From positions 1 through 7,014 of the forward strand of contig JADFGE010000158.1 in NCBI GenBank assembly GCA_022567855.1: a stretch of 7,014 bases of DNA, written 5' to 3'. The notes under the pieces were generated by a model. That model was not told the origin of the DNA. It saw only the letters and a program-made list of their open reading frames with translations, and did not search any database. Numbering within the stretch: the stretch's first letter is position 1; every line of letters begins with the position of its first letter. The position numbers and the translations under genes are program-made. The DNA is from Planctomycetota bacterium. Lineage in GTDB: Bacteria; Planctomycetota; Phycisphaerae; Phycisphaerales; SM1A02. This document shows positions 1-5,510 of the stretch, piece by piece.

Positions 1-525
1 TGTAGCGATGGCAAGTGCGCAAATCCCTGCGGCGCTGCTGGCGCGGATTTGGTGTACGTGGTCGACGACGCCAACAACTTTCTCAGCTTCGACCCGCGTC
101 TGCTTCCCGCGGATCCGTTCAGGCTGATCGGCAAGCTGAATTGTCCGGCCGGCGCCAAATGGCCCGAGTGGGAAGGCTCCGTCGCGCCTTTTTCCATGTC
201 GGTCGACCGCGATGCCAAAGCGTGGGTGCTCTACAGCAGCGGCGAGATTTTCAACGTCGGCGCCGGCCAGCCACAGAGCATCAACCGGTTGTGTGATCTG
301 ATTGGCGGACCCAAGGTATACTTACCCAAGAGACCGGGTGAGCCGGACTGCACCTGGGCCGACGTCGGAAAGATCGATCACCAACAGGCGAATCGGATCT
401 TTGATCGCATCGAGCTCGACGGCGACCTCCTCGGCGATGATCGACACCTCGCGCGATCCGATGGCCGGTCCGGCCATCTTGATCGTCAGGATCCCGCCGG
501 TGAAACGGGTATTGACGAAACGTGA
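1..525 (+). CDS. Chimeric 5'-partial reading frame: myxobacterial-type secreted protein fragment, then epimerase piece, then antisense STAS
   Basis: The frame is open from base 1, so the 5' end is missing; the first ATG/GTG-type codons are internal. Residues 1 to about 83 contain LVYVVDDANNFLSFDPR, a Cys-containing strand and PFSMSVDRDAKAWVLYSSG. I recall this pattern from beta-propeller-like hypothetical proteins of myxobacteria, where the frame normally continues with more propeller strands. From about base 247 the protein instead reads NVGAGQPQSINRL and then YLPKRPGEPDCTWADV, which is the C-terminal part of an NAD-dependent sugar-nucleotide epimerase. From about base 361 the frame runs antisense to a STAS gene and stops at 523-525 with low-complexity Arg/Asp-rich residues. 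No single known family explains the whole frame. I treat it as an artefactual fusion of three pieces, not a functional protein. Family recall for the first piece is moderate; that the identity changes along the frame is more certain. Confidence 0.5.
   Translation, partial: CSDGKCANPCGAAGADLVYVVDDANNFLSFDPRLLPADPFRLIGKLNCPAGAKWPEWEGSVAPFSMSVDRDAKAWVLYSSGEIFNVGAGQPQSINRLCDLIGGPKVYLPKRPGEPDCTWADVGKIDHQQANRIFDRIELDGDLLGDDRHLARSDGRSGHLDRQDPAGETGIDET
247..375 (+). pseudogene. Fragment of NAD-dependent sugar-nucleotide epimerase/dehydratase (SDR), about 40 residues
   Basis: The translation IFNVGAGQPQSINRL, followed by a Gly-Gly turn and VYLPKRPGEPDCTWADV, matches the conserved C-terminal part of extended short-chain dehydrogenase/reductases of the UDP-glucose 4-epimerase / dTDP-glucose 4,6-dehydratase type. 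There, an FNVG-G-(x)-SI-L motif begins the substrate-binding region, and R-GE----ADISK precedes the helix that ends the fold. The Rossmann GxxGxxG and YxxxK motifs, which lie far upstream in a complete enzyme, are absent. The piece is only about 110-130 bases long and is open in the same frame as the unrelated sequence before it. A fragment this short, about a read length, between two foreign joins is more consistent with an assembly bridge than with a decayed gene. Confidence 0.6.
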
Positions 526-570
526 TTGAAGCGGTAACGGCGTGTCGGTCAGGTCAGCGCGCAGCGACAT
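322..570 (-). pseudogene. STAS-domain protein (anti-sigma-factor antagonist type), 3'-truncated
   Basis: Starting at the ATG at 568-570 the protein begins MSLRADLTDTPLPLQ and continues with a short strand (ILTIKMAGP), a helix (SREVSIIAEEVAVELDAI) and the strand LLVIDLSDV. This is the beta-alpha-beta start of a STAS domain as in SpoIIAA/RsbV-like antagonists, which act in partner-switching control of sigma factors or other targets. After LSDV (about base 361) a complete STAS domain would read a loop with the phosphorylatable Ser/Thr region (typically -SS-GLG-L) and two more helices. Here it runs into an unrelated tail and stops at 322-324. About 70 residues of an expected 110 or so are present, and the phosphorylation site is lost. 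No clear Shine-Dalgarno sequence precedes the ATG, so the start is uncertain; the frame is open upstream to 726. The upstream part looks non-coding. Confidence 0.55.
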
Positions 571-890
571 GGAAGTGCAATCGACCCAATCGCCCGGCCA
601 GTTGCCCGAGGTCTTGAAATTCGGACGCAATGCTTGGCCGCTAGGCCGCGCCATAGCGACAGCGGTCCCAAGCCGCCCCCGTCCGCGCAATTGTGACACT
701 GGCCGCCCGCGATGCACGGGCGACACCGGCGTTGGTTATCGGTCAAGTCCGTCCGGTCCGGCGCGTCGGGATCCGGCCGACCATCGCCTAACTCGCCCAA
801 CCCGAGCCCCCACCGCGGCCAACCGGTCGATGCGCTCATACCCGCCGGCCGGAGCACCGATGCGCTGGCAGCGCCGGAGGCAGAACGAAG
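571..890. other. Divergent intergenic region, no gene seen
   Basis: About 320 bases lie between the STAS start (minus strand) and the DUF1570 start (plus strand). All overlapping reading frames are Arg/Pro/Ser-rich with no recognisable motif, as expected of non-coding high-GC DNA. Promoters for both flanking genes should lie here, but I cannot identify a convincing -35/-10 pair on either strand. The 9-mer CGATGCGCT occurs at 828-836 and 858-866, 30 bases apart, just upstream of the plus-strand gene. This may be chance at this base composition. Confidence 0.5.
876..880 (+). promoter_or_regulatory. Shine-Dalgarno GGAGG for the DUF1570 gene
   Basis: GGAGG ends 10 bases before the ATG at 891. 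It supports that ATG as the start and gives a protein with an N-terminal signal sequence. The spacing is slightly long but usable. Confidence 0.6.
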
Positions 891-2036
891 ATGCAAAGAC
901 TATCGGTCCAGGCATTGTGCGCGCGCATTGGTCGATCGCGGCGCGGTTCCGGCTTGGGAACATGGCTGCTCGCCGCCTTCGGCGCCGCTGTGTTGTCCGG
1001 TCAGTCGAGTCAGCCGATCAAGGACCAACCTCCCGCGCGGTCCCCGGCCCCCACCGACCGCGATCCGCAACCGGTCATTCTCAACGGCGACGCGTATGAC
1101 GAGATGCTGCGTGCGGGGGTGAGCCTCAAGCCGGCTTTCGAATCCGAGCCGTATCACTTGGCCCGCGCGCTGCTGGGGGCGCAGTTTGTTGAATACGAGG
1201 CGACGCGCTGGGTTGTCCTCTCGGACGCCAACGCACAATGGACGCGCGAGCAGGCCGCCTTGTTGAAGCGCGCCCACCATCAATTCCTTCGGTACACCCG
1301 CCGGATCGGCTTGCAACCGAAGCCCCTGCGGCACAAGCTCGTCTGCGTGCTCTTTGAGCGTCGAGACGAATACCGCGAGTTCGCCCGGCTGTACGACGGC
1401 GTCACGGATGAATGGATCAGCGGTTACTACTCGCCCAAGCATGACCGTGTCGTTTTCTACAACATTGCCACAAGCCAAGCGAAGCAAGTCTCATCGACAC
1501 GACACCACCGGGTTGCAGGTTCTTTCTCGCGCGACACCCGCGACGCCGACGACCACCGGGCAACCGCCACGACCGTCCACGAAGCGATTCATCAGTTGAT
1601 GTTCCACACGGGCGTGCAATCGCCGCACATCGAGTATCCGCTGTGGATATGCGAAGGGCTGGCCACCGCGTTCGAAACGGATGATCCCGATGCTGCGTTC
1701 GGCCCGGACCACGAATACGCCCCGCGGCGCGAGCGCTTCGTGCAGCTTCTGCGAGACGATCAACTCATTGAGTTGCGGCAACTCGTGACCTACGCGCGGA
1801 TGCCTGATGATTCCGACGAAACGGTCCAGGCCGTGTATCACGAGAGTTATGCGCTCGTGATGTGGATGAGCCGTTTCCGCCGGGCCGAGCTGCAAGCCTA
1901 CCTCCAGGCGATGCTCGCCGAACCCCCCGGCCGCCCCACGCCGCAGCGCCAATTGGAGCTCTTCGAGGAAGCGTTCGGCGACGTCGATCGACTCCAACGC
2001 ACGTGGTTACGCCACGAACGGCGCAACGCCGCGTGA
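891..2036 (+). CDS. Secreted DUF1570 family protein, putative zinc metalloprotease
   Basis: A 381-residue protein that appears complete. Residues 1-38 look like a signal peptide: a basic N-region containing two adjacent arginines (RSRRGSG), a hydrophobic stretch (TWLLAAFGAAVL) and a small-residue exit at SG-QSS. The Arg pair lacks the rest of a Tat consensus, so Sec export is the simpler reading. The central region carries VCVLFERRDEYREFA and SGYYSPKHDRVVFYN. These lead to the zinc motif HEAIH (H230, E231, H234) and a downstream Glu in WICEGLATAFE (E255), the gluzincin arrangement of HExxH plus a later Glu ligand. DUF1570 is common in Planctomycetota and is predicted, not proven, to be a peptidase; the active-site residues are intact here. 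A basic, Asp-rich stretch at residues 201-226 just before HEAIH looks like a loop insertion. The C-terminal 100 residues are helical. The gene stands alone, divergent from the STAS fragment and convergent with the coiled-coil gene. The substrate is unknown. Confidence 0.75.
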   Translation: MQRLSVQALCARIGRSRRGSGLGTWLLAAFGAAVLSGQSSQPIKDQPPARSPAPTDRDPQPVILNGDAYDEMLRAGVSLKPAFESEPYHLARALLGAQFVEYEATRWVVLSDANAQWTREQAALLKRAHHQFLRYTRRIGLQPKPLRHKLVCVLFERRDEYREFARLYDGVTDEWISGYYSPKHDRVVFYNIATSQAKQVSSTRHHRVAGSFSRDTRDADDHRATATTVHEAIHQLMFHTGVQSPHIEYPLWICEGLATAFETDDPDAAFGPDHEYAPRRERFVQLLRDDQLIELRQLVTYARMPDDSDETVQAVYHESYALVMWMSRFRRAELQAYLQAMLAEPPGRPTPQRQLELFEEAFGDVDRLQRTWLRHERRNAA

Positions 2037-2099
2037 CGCCCAGCGCATTGCGCCCGTCTAGCGCTGTTTCATCGCTCCTGTAGCGTCACGGCATGGCAG

Positions 2100-2141
2100 A
2101 AATGGAACTAAGTTCCACTAAAATGGGGATAAGTCCCATTT
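2100..2141. repeat. Two tandem 21-bp units, each centred on a palindrome
   Basis: Unit 1 (2100-2120) contains the perfect odd palindrome TGGAACTAAGTTCCA (2103-2117, centre A2110). Unit 2 (2121-2141) contains ATGGGGATAAGTCCCAT (2123-2139, centre A2131), with 6 of 8 arm positions paired. The units agree at 15 of 21 positions, sharing AAATGG, TAAGT and CCA. The centres are 21 bp apart, close to two helical turns, so bound dimers would lie on the same face. The element begins 63 bases after the DUF1570 stop. It may be a double operator, part of a terminator, or a small dispersed repeat. Confidence 0.6.
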
Positions 2142-2143
2142 TT
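2120..2143 (+). terminator. Possible intrinsic terminator after the DUF1570 gene
   Basis: The arms AAAATGGG (2120-2127) and CCCATTTT (2135-2142) are perfect complements around a 7-base loop GATAAGT, and the sequence ends in five T's (2139-2143). The stem is A/T-rich, with only three G-C pairs at its loop end, so it is a weak terminator by energy. The A-run on the other side would let it work in both directions, which suits the convergent genes. It overlaps the second palindromic unit. Confidence 0.4.
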
Positions 2144-2435
2144 CTATCGGTCGCGACTCGTTATGGAAGATCAGCTCGCGTCGATCAACCCGTTGGGACC
2201 GGCGAATCTATCGTGGCGTTCGACGACCAGCGCACGCAGCCGCTACGTCTTCAGTGAAACTGCCCTAGCGAGTGACGGGCAACGTTTCTACCGCGTGGTA
2301 GCGCTCACCGTCGGCCGGCCGTTACACAGCCCCCGGATTGCCGGTCGTGGCAACCCAGGGCAGTCGTTCAACAGCGCGACCTGCCCCGGGCAAGCTCGGG
2401 ACGATCTACTTCCTCCGACTCCGCAAGCAGGATGG
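2144..2435. other. Gap between convergent genes; possible remnant of a secreted beta-domain C-terminus (2163 to about 2310, +)
   Basis: No complete gene is supported here. The plus-strand frame beginning at the ATG at 2163 reads SRYVFSETALASDGQRFYRVV over about 2250-2310. It resembles the last strands of many bacterial surface proteins, where a '-FTD----...RFYRV' motif closes a beta-sandwich near the C-terminus. The frame has no stop there and runs on into antisense of the coiled-coil gene, ending at 2726, so as it stands it is not a sensible gene. The match rests on one short motif and could be chance. From about 2310 to 2435 I see only a small GC hairpin (2385-2400) without a T-tract. Confidence 0.25.
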
Positions 2436-3989
2436 TCAGCTTGGCTGAGCTTTGCCGGGGGCGCCGAGGGACTTGGCGGCCGGCTTGGGCGGATCTTTGA
2501 CGGCGGTGGTGATCTGGGGCGGCTCGCGCAGCTCGTCTCTCACCTCGATCGTAGCCGTCGCTTTGCCTCGATTGAGCCGAAGCAGATCGTCGAGTCGCGC
2601 CGCCATATGTCGCATCGTGCCCGAGAGACGAGCGGCATCCTCACCAAGCCCCGATCGCATCTCATCGAGCAGCCGAATAATCGGGTGGGCCCCAACGCCC
2701 TGCTCGCCCGCGGTCGATTCAAATAGCGCCTCCCAGGGGCGGAGCTGCTCGAGCAACGGCGCAAGCGTGTCGCAGGTCTGTTTGAGCTGCCGGCGTTTCT
2801 TGTCCGCGTCGTTCACATGCGCCACCGCCTCTGACAAGCGCCGGGCTGCCGACTCCAGCTCCTCCTGGCCGCCCCGTACCGAACGGCAAATCTTCTCGCT
2901 GCGGGCTGAGAGCTGGTCGATCCGCTCGGCCGCCTTGAGCAGGTCCTCGCCCAACAGTTTCCGGGCGTGGTTCACCTGAGCGATGATCTGAGAGGTCTCG
3001 GAGGCGGCCTTCTCGATCTTCTCGGTGGCCGCGGCGCTCTTTATCACGGCGTCGGCGGCATTCTTCTCGGCGCCCTCGGCGACTTTTGCGATCGAATCCA
3101 CACAGCGCTGCGTCTGGGCCACGGCTTTGGCCGCACCACGCTTGGCGTCGACTTCGAGCGACTCGATCCGACCTTGTGTACCCTTGATCAGTCCACTGAC
3201 CGCCTTCTTGGCATTACCGGTAACGGTCTCGACGCTGCCGCGCACTTCGCCCAGCAGTGCCTCCACCTGCTGCTGGGCGTCGGTCACGATCGGTTGCACC
3301 TTGCCCTCGGTCCTGTCGAGTAGGGCGTCGACGCGACGTTCGGTGTCCGTCAGAAGGTCGTTCACCCGCCCCTGAGCTTCAGCGACTCGTTCGCCGACGT
3401 TCGCGACGGCTTGCTCTCGCTTGGCAAGTTCCTCCTCAAACCGCTTGATCCTCGACTCAAAGGTTTCGTCGACCTGGCGCTCGAACATCGCGGCCGCATC
3501 GGTGACGCGCGACTCGAACTTCTCGGCCAGCCCTTCCAGCCGGGACGACGCTTCTTGGGCTTCCTTCCCGGCCGCGGTCAGTTGCCCAATGCGCTCCTGC
3601 ACGAGGTCGATCTGCGATTGAAACGCCTTGAGCATCCGTGCGCTGACGCGCAAGCGCTCGTGGAGCCCGGCGGAGGCTTTGGAGGCTTGGCCTTTCGCCC
3701 CGTCGGCCTGTTCGAACTCGTCGCGGAGCAGTTGGGCGGCGCCGTTCGCCTGCTCGATCAGCCCCCGCAGCGTCTCGGAGAGCTGGTTGAACGCGTTCTG
3801 GTCGAGCACGCGCGGCGTGAGCAGAATGTCGTCTTGGTCGATGGTCATCGGTTCAGCGTCCGGGTCGATATCGGTTGGAGAAATACTCATCACCCGCTGC
3901 GCGGACGATTCCAGGTGGCTGGACTCCACCGGGGAAGTTTCGGGCGATTCTACAGCCCGGTCTCGTTGCTTTGACTGACGTGCATCCAT
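2436..3989 (-). CDS. Large cytoplasmic coiled-coil protein with 11-residue (hendecad) repeats, function unknown
   Basis: A 517-residue protein. The ATG at 3987-3989 is chosen because GGGAGA (3996-4001 on the minus strand) lies a few bases upstream; the next in-frame ATG, residue 34, has a weaker site. There is no signal peptide or membrane segment. Residues 1-60 are polar and probably disordered. Residues 60-470 are almost continuous charged, Ala-rich helix with coiled-coil character. They include a strict 11-residue periodicity over about 198-297 and a less regular Ala/Lys/Glu segment at 300-330. Residues 475-517 form a Pro/Lys-rich tail. Three cysteines occur (296, 368, 406). Database searches would probably hit methyl-accepting-chemotaxis-like, SMC-like or apolipoprotein-like coiled coils by composition only; I see no signalling hairpin tip, Walker motif or DNA-binding domain. 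The gene lies 54 bp after the YihY gene on the same strand, so co-transcription is plausible. A scaffold or envelope-associated filament role is a guess. Confidence 0.8.
   Translation of the reverse strand: MDARQSKQRDRAVESPETSPVESSHLESSAQRVMSISPTDIDPDAEPMTIDQDDILLTPRVLDQNAFNQLSETLRGLIEQANGAAQLLRDEFEQADGAKGQASKASAGLHERLRVSARMLKAFQSQIDLVQERIGQLTAAGKEAQEASSRLEGLAEKFESRVTDAAAMFERQVDETFESRIKRFEEELAKREQAVANVGERVAEAQGRVNDLLTDTERRVDALLDRTEGKVQPIVTDAQQQVEALLGEVRGSVETVTGNAKKAVSGLIKGTQGRIESLEVDAKRGAAKAVAQTQRCVDSIAKVAEGAEKNAADAVIKSAAATEKIEKAASETSQIIAQVNHARKLLGEDLLKAAERIDQLSARSEKICRSVRGGQEELESAARRLSEAVAHVNDADKKRRQLKQTCDTLAPLLEQLRPWEALFESTAGEQGVGAHPIIRLLDEMRSGLGEDAARLSGTMRHMAARLDDLLRLNRGKATATIEVRDELREPPQITTAVKDPPKPAAKSLGAPGKAQPS
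3069..3398 (-). repeat. Hendecad repeat block inside the coiled-coil protein
   Basis: Residues 198, 209, 220, 231, 242, 253, 264, 275, 286 and 297 are V, V, V, V, V, V, V, I, A, V, exactly 11 apart. Paired as 22-residue units starting at 198, 220, 242 and 264, each also has Gly at unit position 10 (G207, G229, G251, G273), two residues before the second V/I. Units 2 to 4 share a hydrophobic pair at positions 4-5 (LL, LL, LI). The fifth unit (286-307) is degenerate. Eleven-residue periodicity gives a right-handed or nearly straight coiled coil, or an amphipathic helix lying on a surface. Confidence 0.75.
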
Positions 3990-3995
3990 GGCAAG

Positions 3996-4001
3996 TCTCC
4001 C
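3996..4001 (-). promoter_or_regulatory. Shine-Dalgarno GGGAGA for the coiled-coil gene
   Basis: On the minus strand GGGAGA is followed by CTTGC and a few bases later the ATG at 3989. It favours this start over the internal ATG at residue 34. The 54-base gap to the upstream stop shows no obvious terminator. Confidence 0.55.
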
Positions 4002-4043
4002 GGCAAGGCCAGGTCGGCCGAAAACCCCGGGTGTTATCGGCGA

Positions 4044-5510
4044 TCAGTCGTGGGAAGCTTGATCCGGGGCAGCCACGGCCGGCGTGGTGCGGACGAGCGC
4101 GGCGAGCGTCACTTGCCCGGCCAGTTGGCGCTGAGCCTCCCGCAGTCGCTGCACGATGGCTGAGCGGCGACCCGAACCGACCTCATCAACCATCGCAAAT
4201 CCGATCTCGATGAGGCGATCGGCCGACACTTGCTCCGGCGGCTGCGCCAACGTCACCGCGGCGTCATCGCGCTCCAGACGGTGCAGATACCCGGCCGCTA
4301 CGAGTCGATCGAACATTCGCCCGACGATCTGTTCCGCCACGCCCGTCTCCTCCGCCACGTGCCGAGGGGTGGTCGGCTGCCCACGCTCGAATCGCTCCGC
4401 CACGACTTGTGTGATGAGCAGAATCGACGCCGGATCGAACAGGCCGGTTGGTTCTTTTCGCTGCTCCAGCTCGTCAAGCCGGCGCCCGCCCAGCAACTGG
4501 AGCGTCGCCGCAACTTCCAACCCAAACAGCACGACCAACCACATCAGATACACCCAAAACATGAAGACCGGTATCAATCCCAGTGAGCCGTAGAGCTGTT
4601 GGATCGAAATCGCGCCTTCCAAGTACGCGCCCATCGTCCGCTTGCCAAGCTCTACGAGCACCGCGGCGATCAACGCGCCGAAGGCGGCGGGACGGTAGCT
4701 CACACCCGTGTTGGGAATCCATTTGTAGAGCGCGAACAGAACGATCCATGTCACAAAGAACGTCCAGACGATCGGGGCCGCCCGCAGGAGGTTCCACCAA
4801 CCCTCGTGGTCTGACAGCGCCGCATTGAACGTATTGTTCAGATGCATGCTCATCGCGATCGCGGTGGGACCGAGCACGAGCACGGTGAAGTAGATCGGGA
4901 AACGGCGCATCCACGCGCGACCGCCCGGAGCTCGATACACGCTGTTGAAGCTGTTCTCGATCGTCACCATCAAGCTGATCGCGGAATAGATCAGCACCGC
5001 AACGCCGACCCACGTGATCGCAGCCAAGTTGAGATCCTTGACTTGGGACACGAAGCCCATAAGCCAGTCGCTCAATGATTGCGTTTCGCCGGCGACGCCG
5101 TCTGCGGCGTCGGTGGACGCCATCTGCACTGCATCCAAGCCCAGCGCGGCAAAGAGATCCCGTATGCGCTCCATGAATTGATCGAAGCCGCCGATCGCCT
5201 TGATCACGATGTCCACGTCGTCATCGCCGCGGCCGTCGCGGTGGCCGTCGATACGCTCATGCGCCCACTCCTTCGAACCTTCGTCATCGCCGCGGTCGGT
5301 ACGGAACATTTTGGTCTCCGAGACGCCCCAATCGGTGTATCGTTTCGCGGTCGTCTTGCGCGGATGGTCGTATTTGTGCCCCGCCGAGAATACGACGTAC
5401 TCCGGGCTGACCGCTTCGATGAACGGCGTCGAGCTTCCATTGTCCGCTCCGTGATGCGGCGCGATGATCACGTCGGAGTCGATCGGGATCACGACCGCGT
5501 TGTCCACCAT
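4044..5510 (-). CDS. In-frame fusion: ComEC-type metallo-beta-lactamase fragment + YihY/BrkB (UPF0761) membrane protein with C-terminal winged helix
   Basis: Read from the ATG at 5508-5510 this is 488 residues; the frame is open back to an ATG at 5648, but that part is antisense to the M14 gene. Residues 1-103 are a metallo-beta-lactamase C-terminal fragment (separate entry). From about residue 104 (KAIGGFDQFMERI) the protein is YihY-like. Membrane helices are visible near 162-181, 206-224, 245-263, 275-288 and 312-338, with the family-typical LMVTIENSFNSVYR after the first of them and a Tyr-Gly-Ser-Leu-Gly turn before the last. Residues 362-419 form a winged-helix-like domain (TPRHVAEETGVAEQIVGRM, then RLVAAGYL), found at the C-terminus of many YihY proteins. 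A complete YihY protein has about 80-90 more N-terminal residues with the first membrane helix; these are missing. The family is an inner-membrane protein of unknown role, formerly misnamed ribonuclease BN. The coiled-coil gene follows 54 bp downstream. I infer that the YihY part is real and its 5' end has been replaced. Confidence 0.7.
   Translation of the reverse strand: MVDNAVVIPIDSDVIIAPHHGADNGSSTPFIEAVSPEYVVFSAGHKYDHPRKTTAKRYTDWGVSETKMFRTDRGDDEGSKEWAHERIDGHRDGRGDDDVDIVIKAIGGFDQFMERIRDLFAALGLDAVQMASTDAADGVAGETQSLSDWLMGFVSQVKDLNLAAITWVGVAVLIYSAISLMVTIENSFNSVYRAPGGRAWMRRFPIYFTVLVLGPTAIAMSMHLNNTFNAALSDHEGWWNLLRAAPIVWTFFVTWIVLFALYKWIPNTGVSYRPAAFGALIAAVLVELGKRTMGAYLEGAISIQQLYGSLGLIPVFMFWVYLMWLVVLFGLEVAATLQLLGGRRLDELEQRKEPTGLFDPASILLITQVVAERFERGQPTTPRHVAEETGVAEQIVGRMFDRLVAAGYLHRLERDDAAVTLAQPPEQVSADRLIEIGFAMVDEVGSGRRSAIVQRLREAQRQLAGQVTLAALVRTTPAVAAPDQASHD
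5202..5510 (-). pseudogene. ComEC/Rec2-type metallo-beta-lactamase C-terminal fragment
   Basis: Residues read SDVIIAPHHGADNGSS, then FIEAVSPEYVVFSAGHKYDHP, and end in an acidic RGDDDVDIVI. In ComEC-type metallo-beta-lactamase proteins the HHG metal-ligand motif follows a hydrophobic strand, and GH--Y-HP follows about 20 residues later, exactly as here. The fold's first metal motif (HxHxDH) and everything before it are absent, because the sequence becomes M14 antisense at about 5510. The end after DVDIVI is also lost, because the frame enters the YihY protein. About 100 residues of an MBL domain of roughly 250 remain, so it cannot be an active hydrolase. Whether the parent was a full ComEC channel or a stand-alone MBL protein cannot be told. 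Confidence 0.7.

Noticed and set aside
828..866. Direct repeat CGATGCGCT twice, 30 bases apart, as an operator
   Set aside because: Nine bases of common high-GC words; flanking bases do not match, so chance is sufficient.
905..960. Twin-arginine (Tat) signal on the DUF1570 protein
   Set aside because: Only the two arginines fit; the hydrophobic residue at +2 and following Leu/Lys of the consensus are absent, so a Sec signal is preferred.
900..1487. Long minus-strand reading frame opposite the DUF1570 gene
   Set aside because: It is antisense to a gene with clear family motifs and codon bias; the translation shows no domain and is a high-GC shadow.
2103..2117. LexA box (GAAC....GTTC) in the first palindrome
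   Set aside because: The Gram-positive-type SOS box has GAAC and GTTC four bases apart; here the spacer is three (TAA), and no SOS gene starts nearby.
2385..2400. Hairpin CCCGGG-CAAG-CTCGGG as a terminator for the coiled-coil gene
   Set aside because: It lies about 36 bases past the stop, but there is no T-tract on the relevant side, and on the minus-strand RNA one pair becomes an A-C mismatch.
2452..3974. Several plus-strand frames opposite the coiled-coil gene
   Set aside because: Their Ser/Arg- or Leu/Gly-rich translations follow from the helical Ala/Glu/Arg codons on the other strand; none has a supported start or motif.
4474..5013. Minus-strand frame overlapping the YihY coding region in another frame
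   Set aside because: The overlapped frame has unmistakable membrane helices and the YihY motif; this one is Arg/Asp-rich noise.
4044..5510. A new membrane-anchored metallo-beta-lactamase effector (MBL-YihY fusion)
   Set aside because: The MBL part lacks HxHxDH and the YihY part lacks its first membrane helix, with both losses at one point; a chimeric join explains this better.
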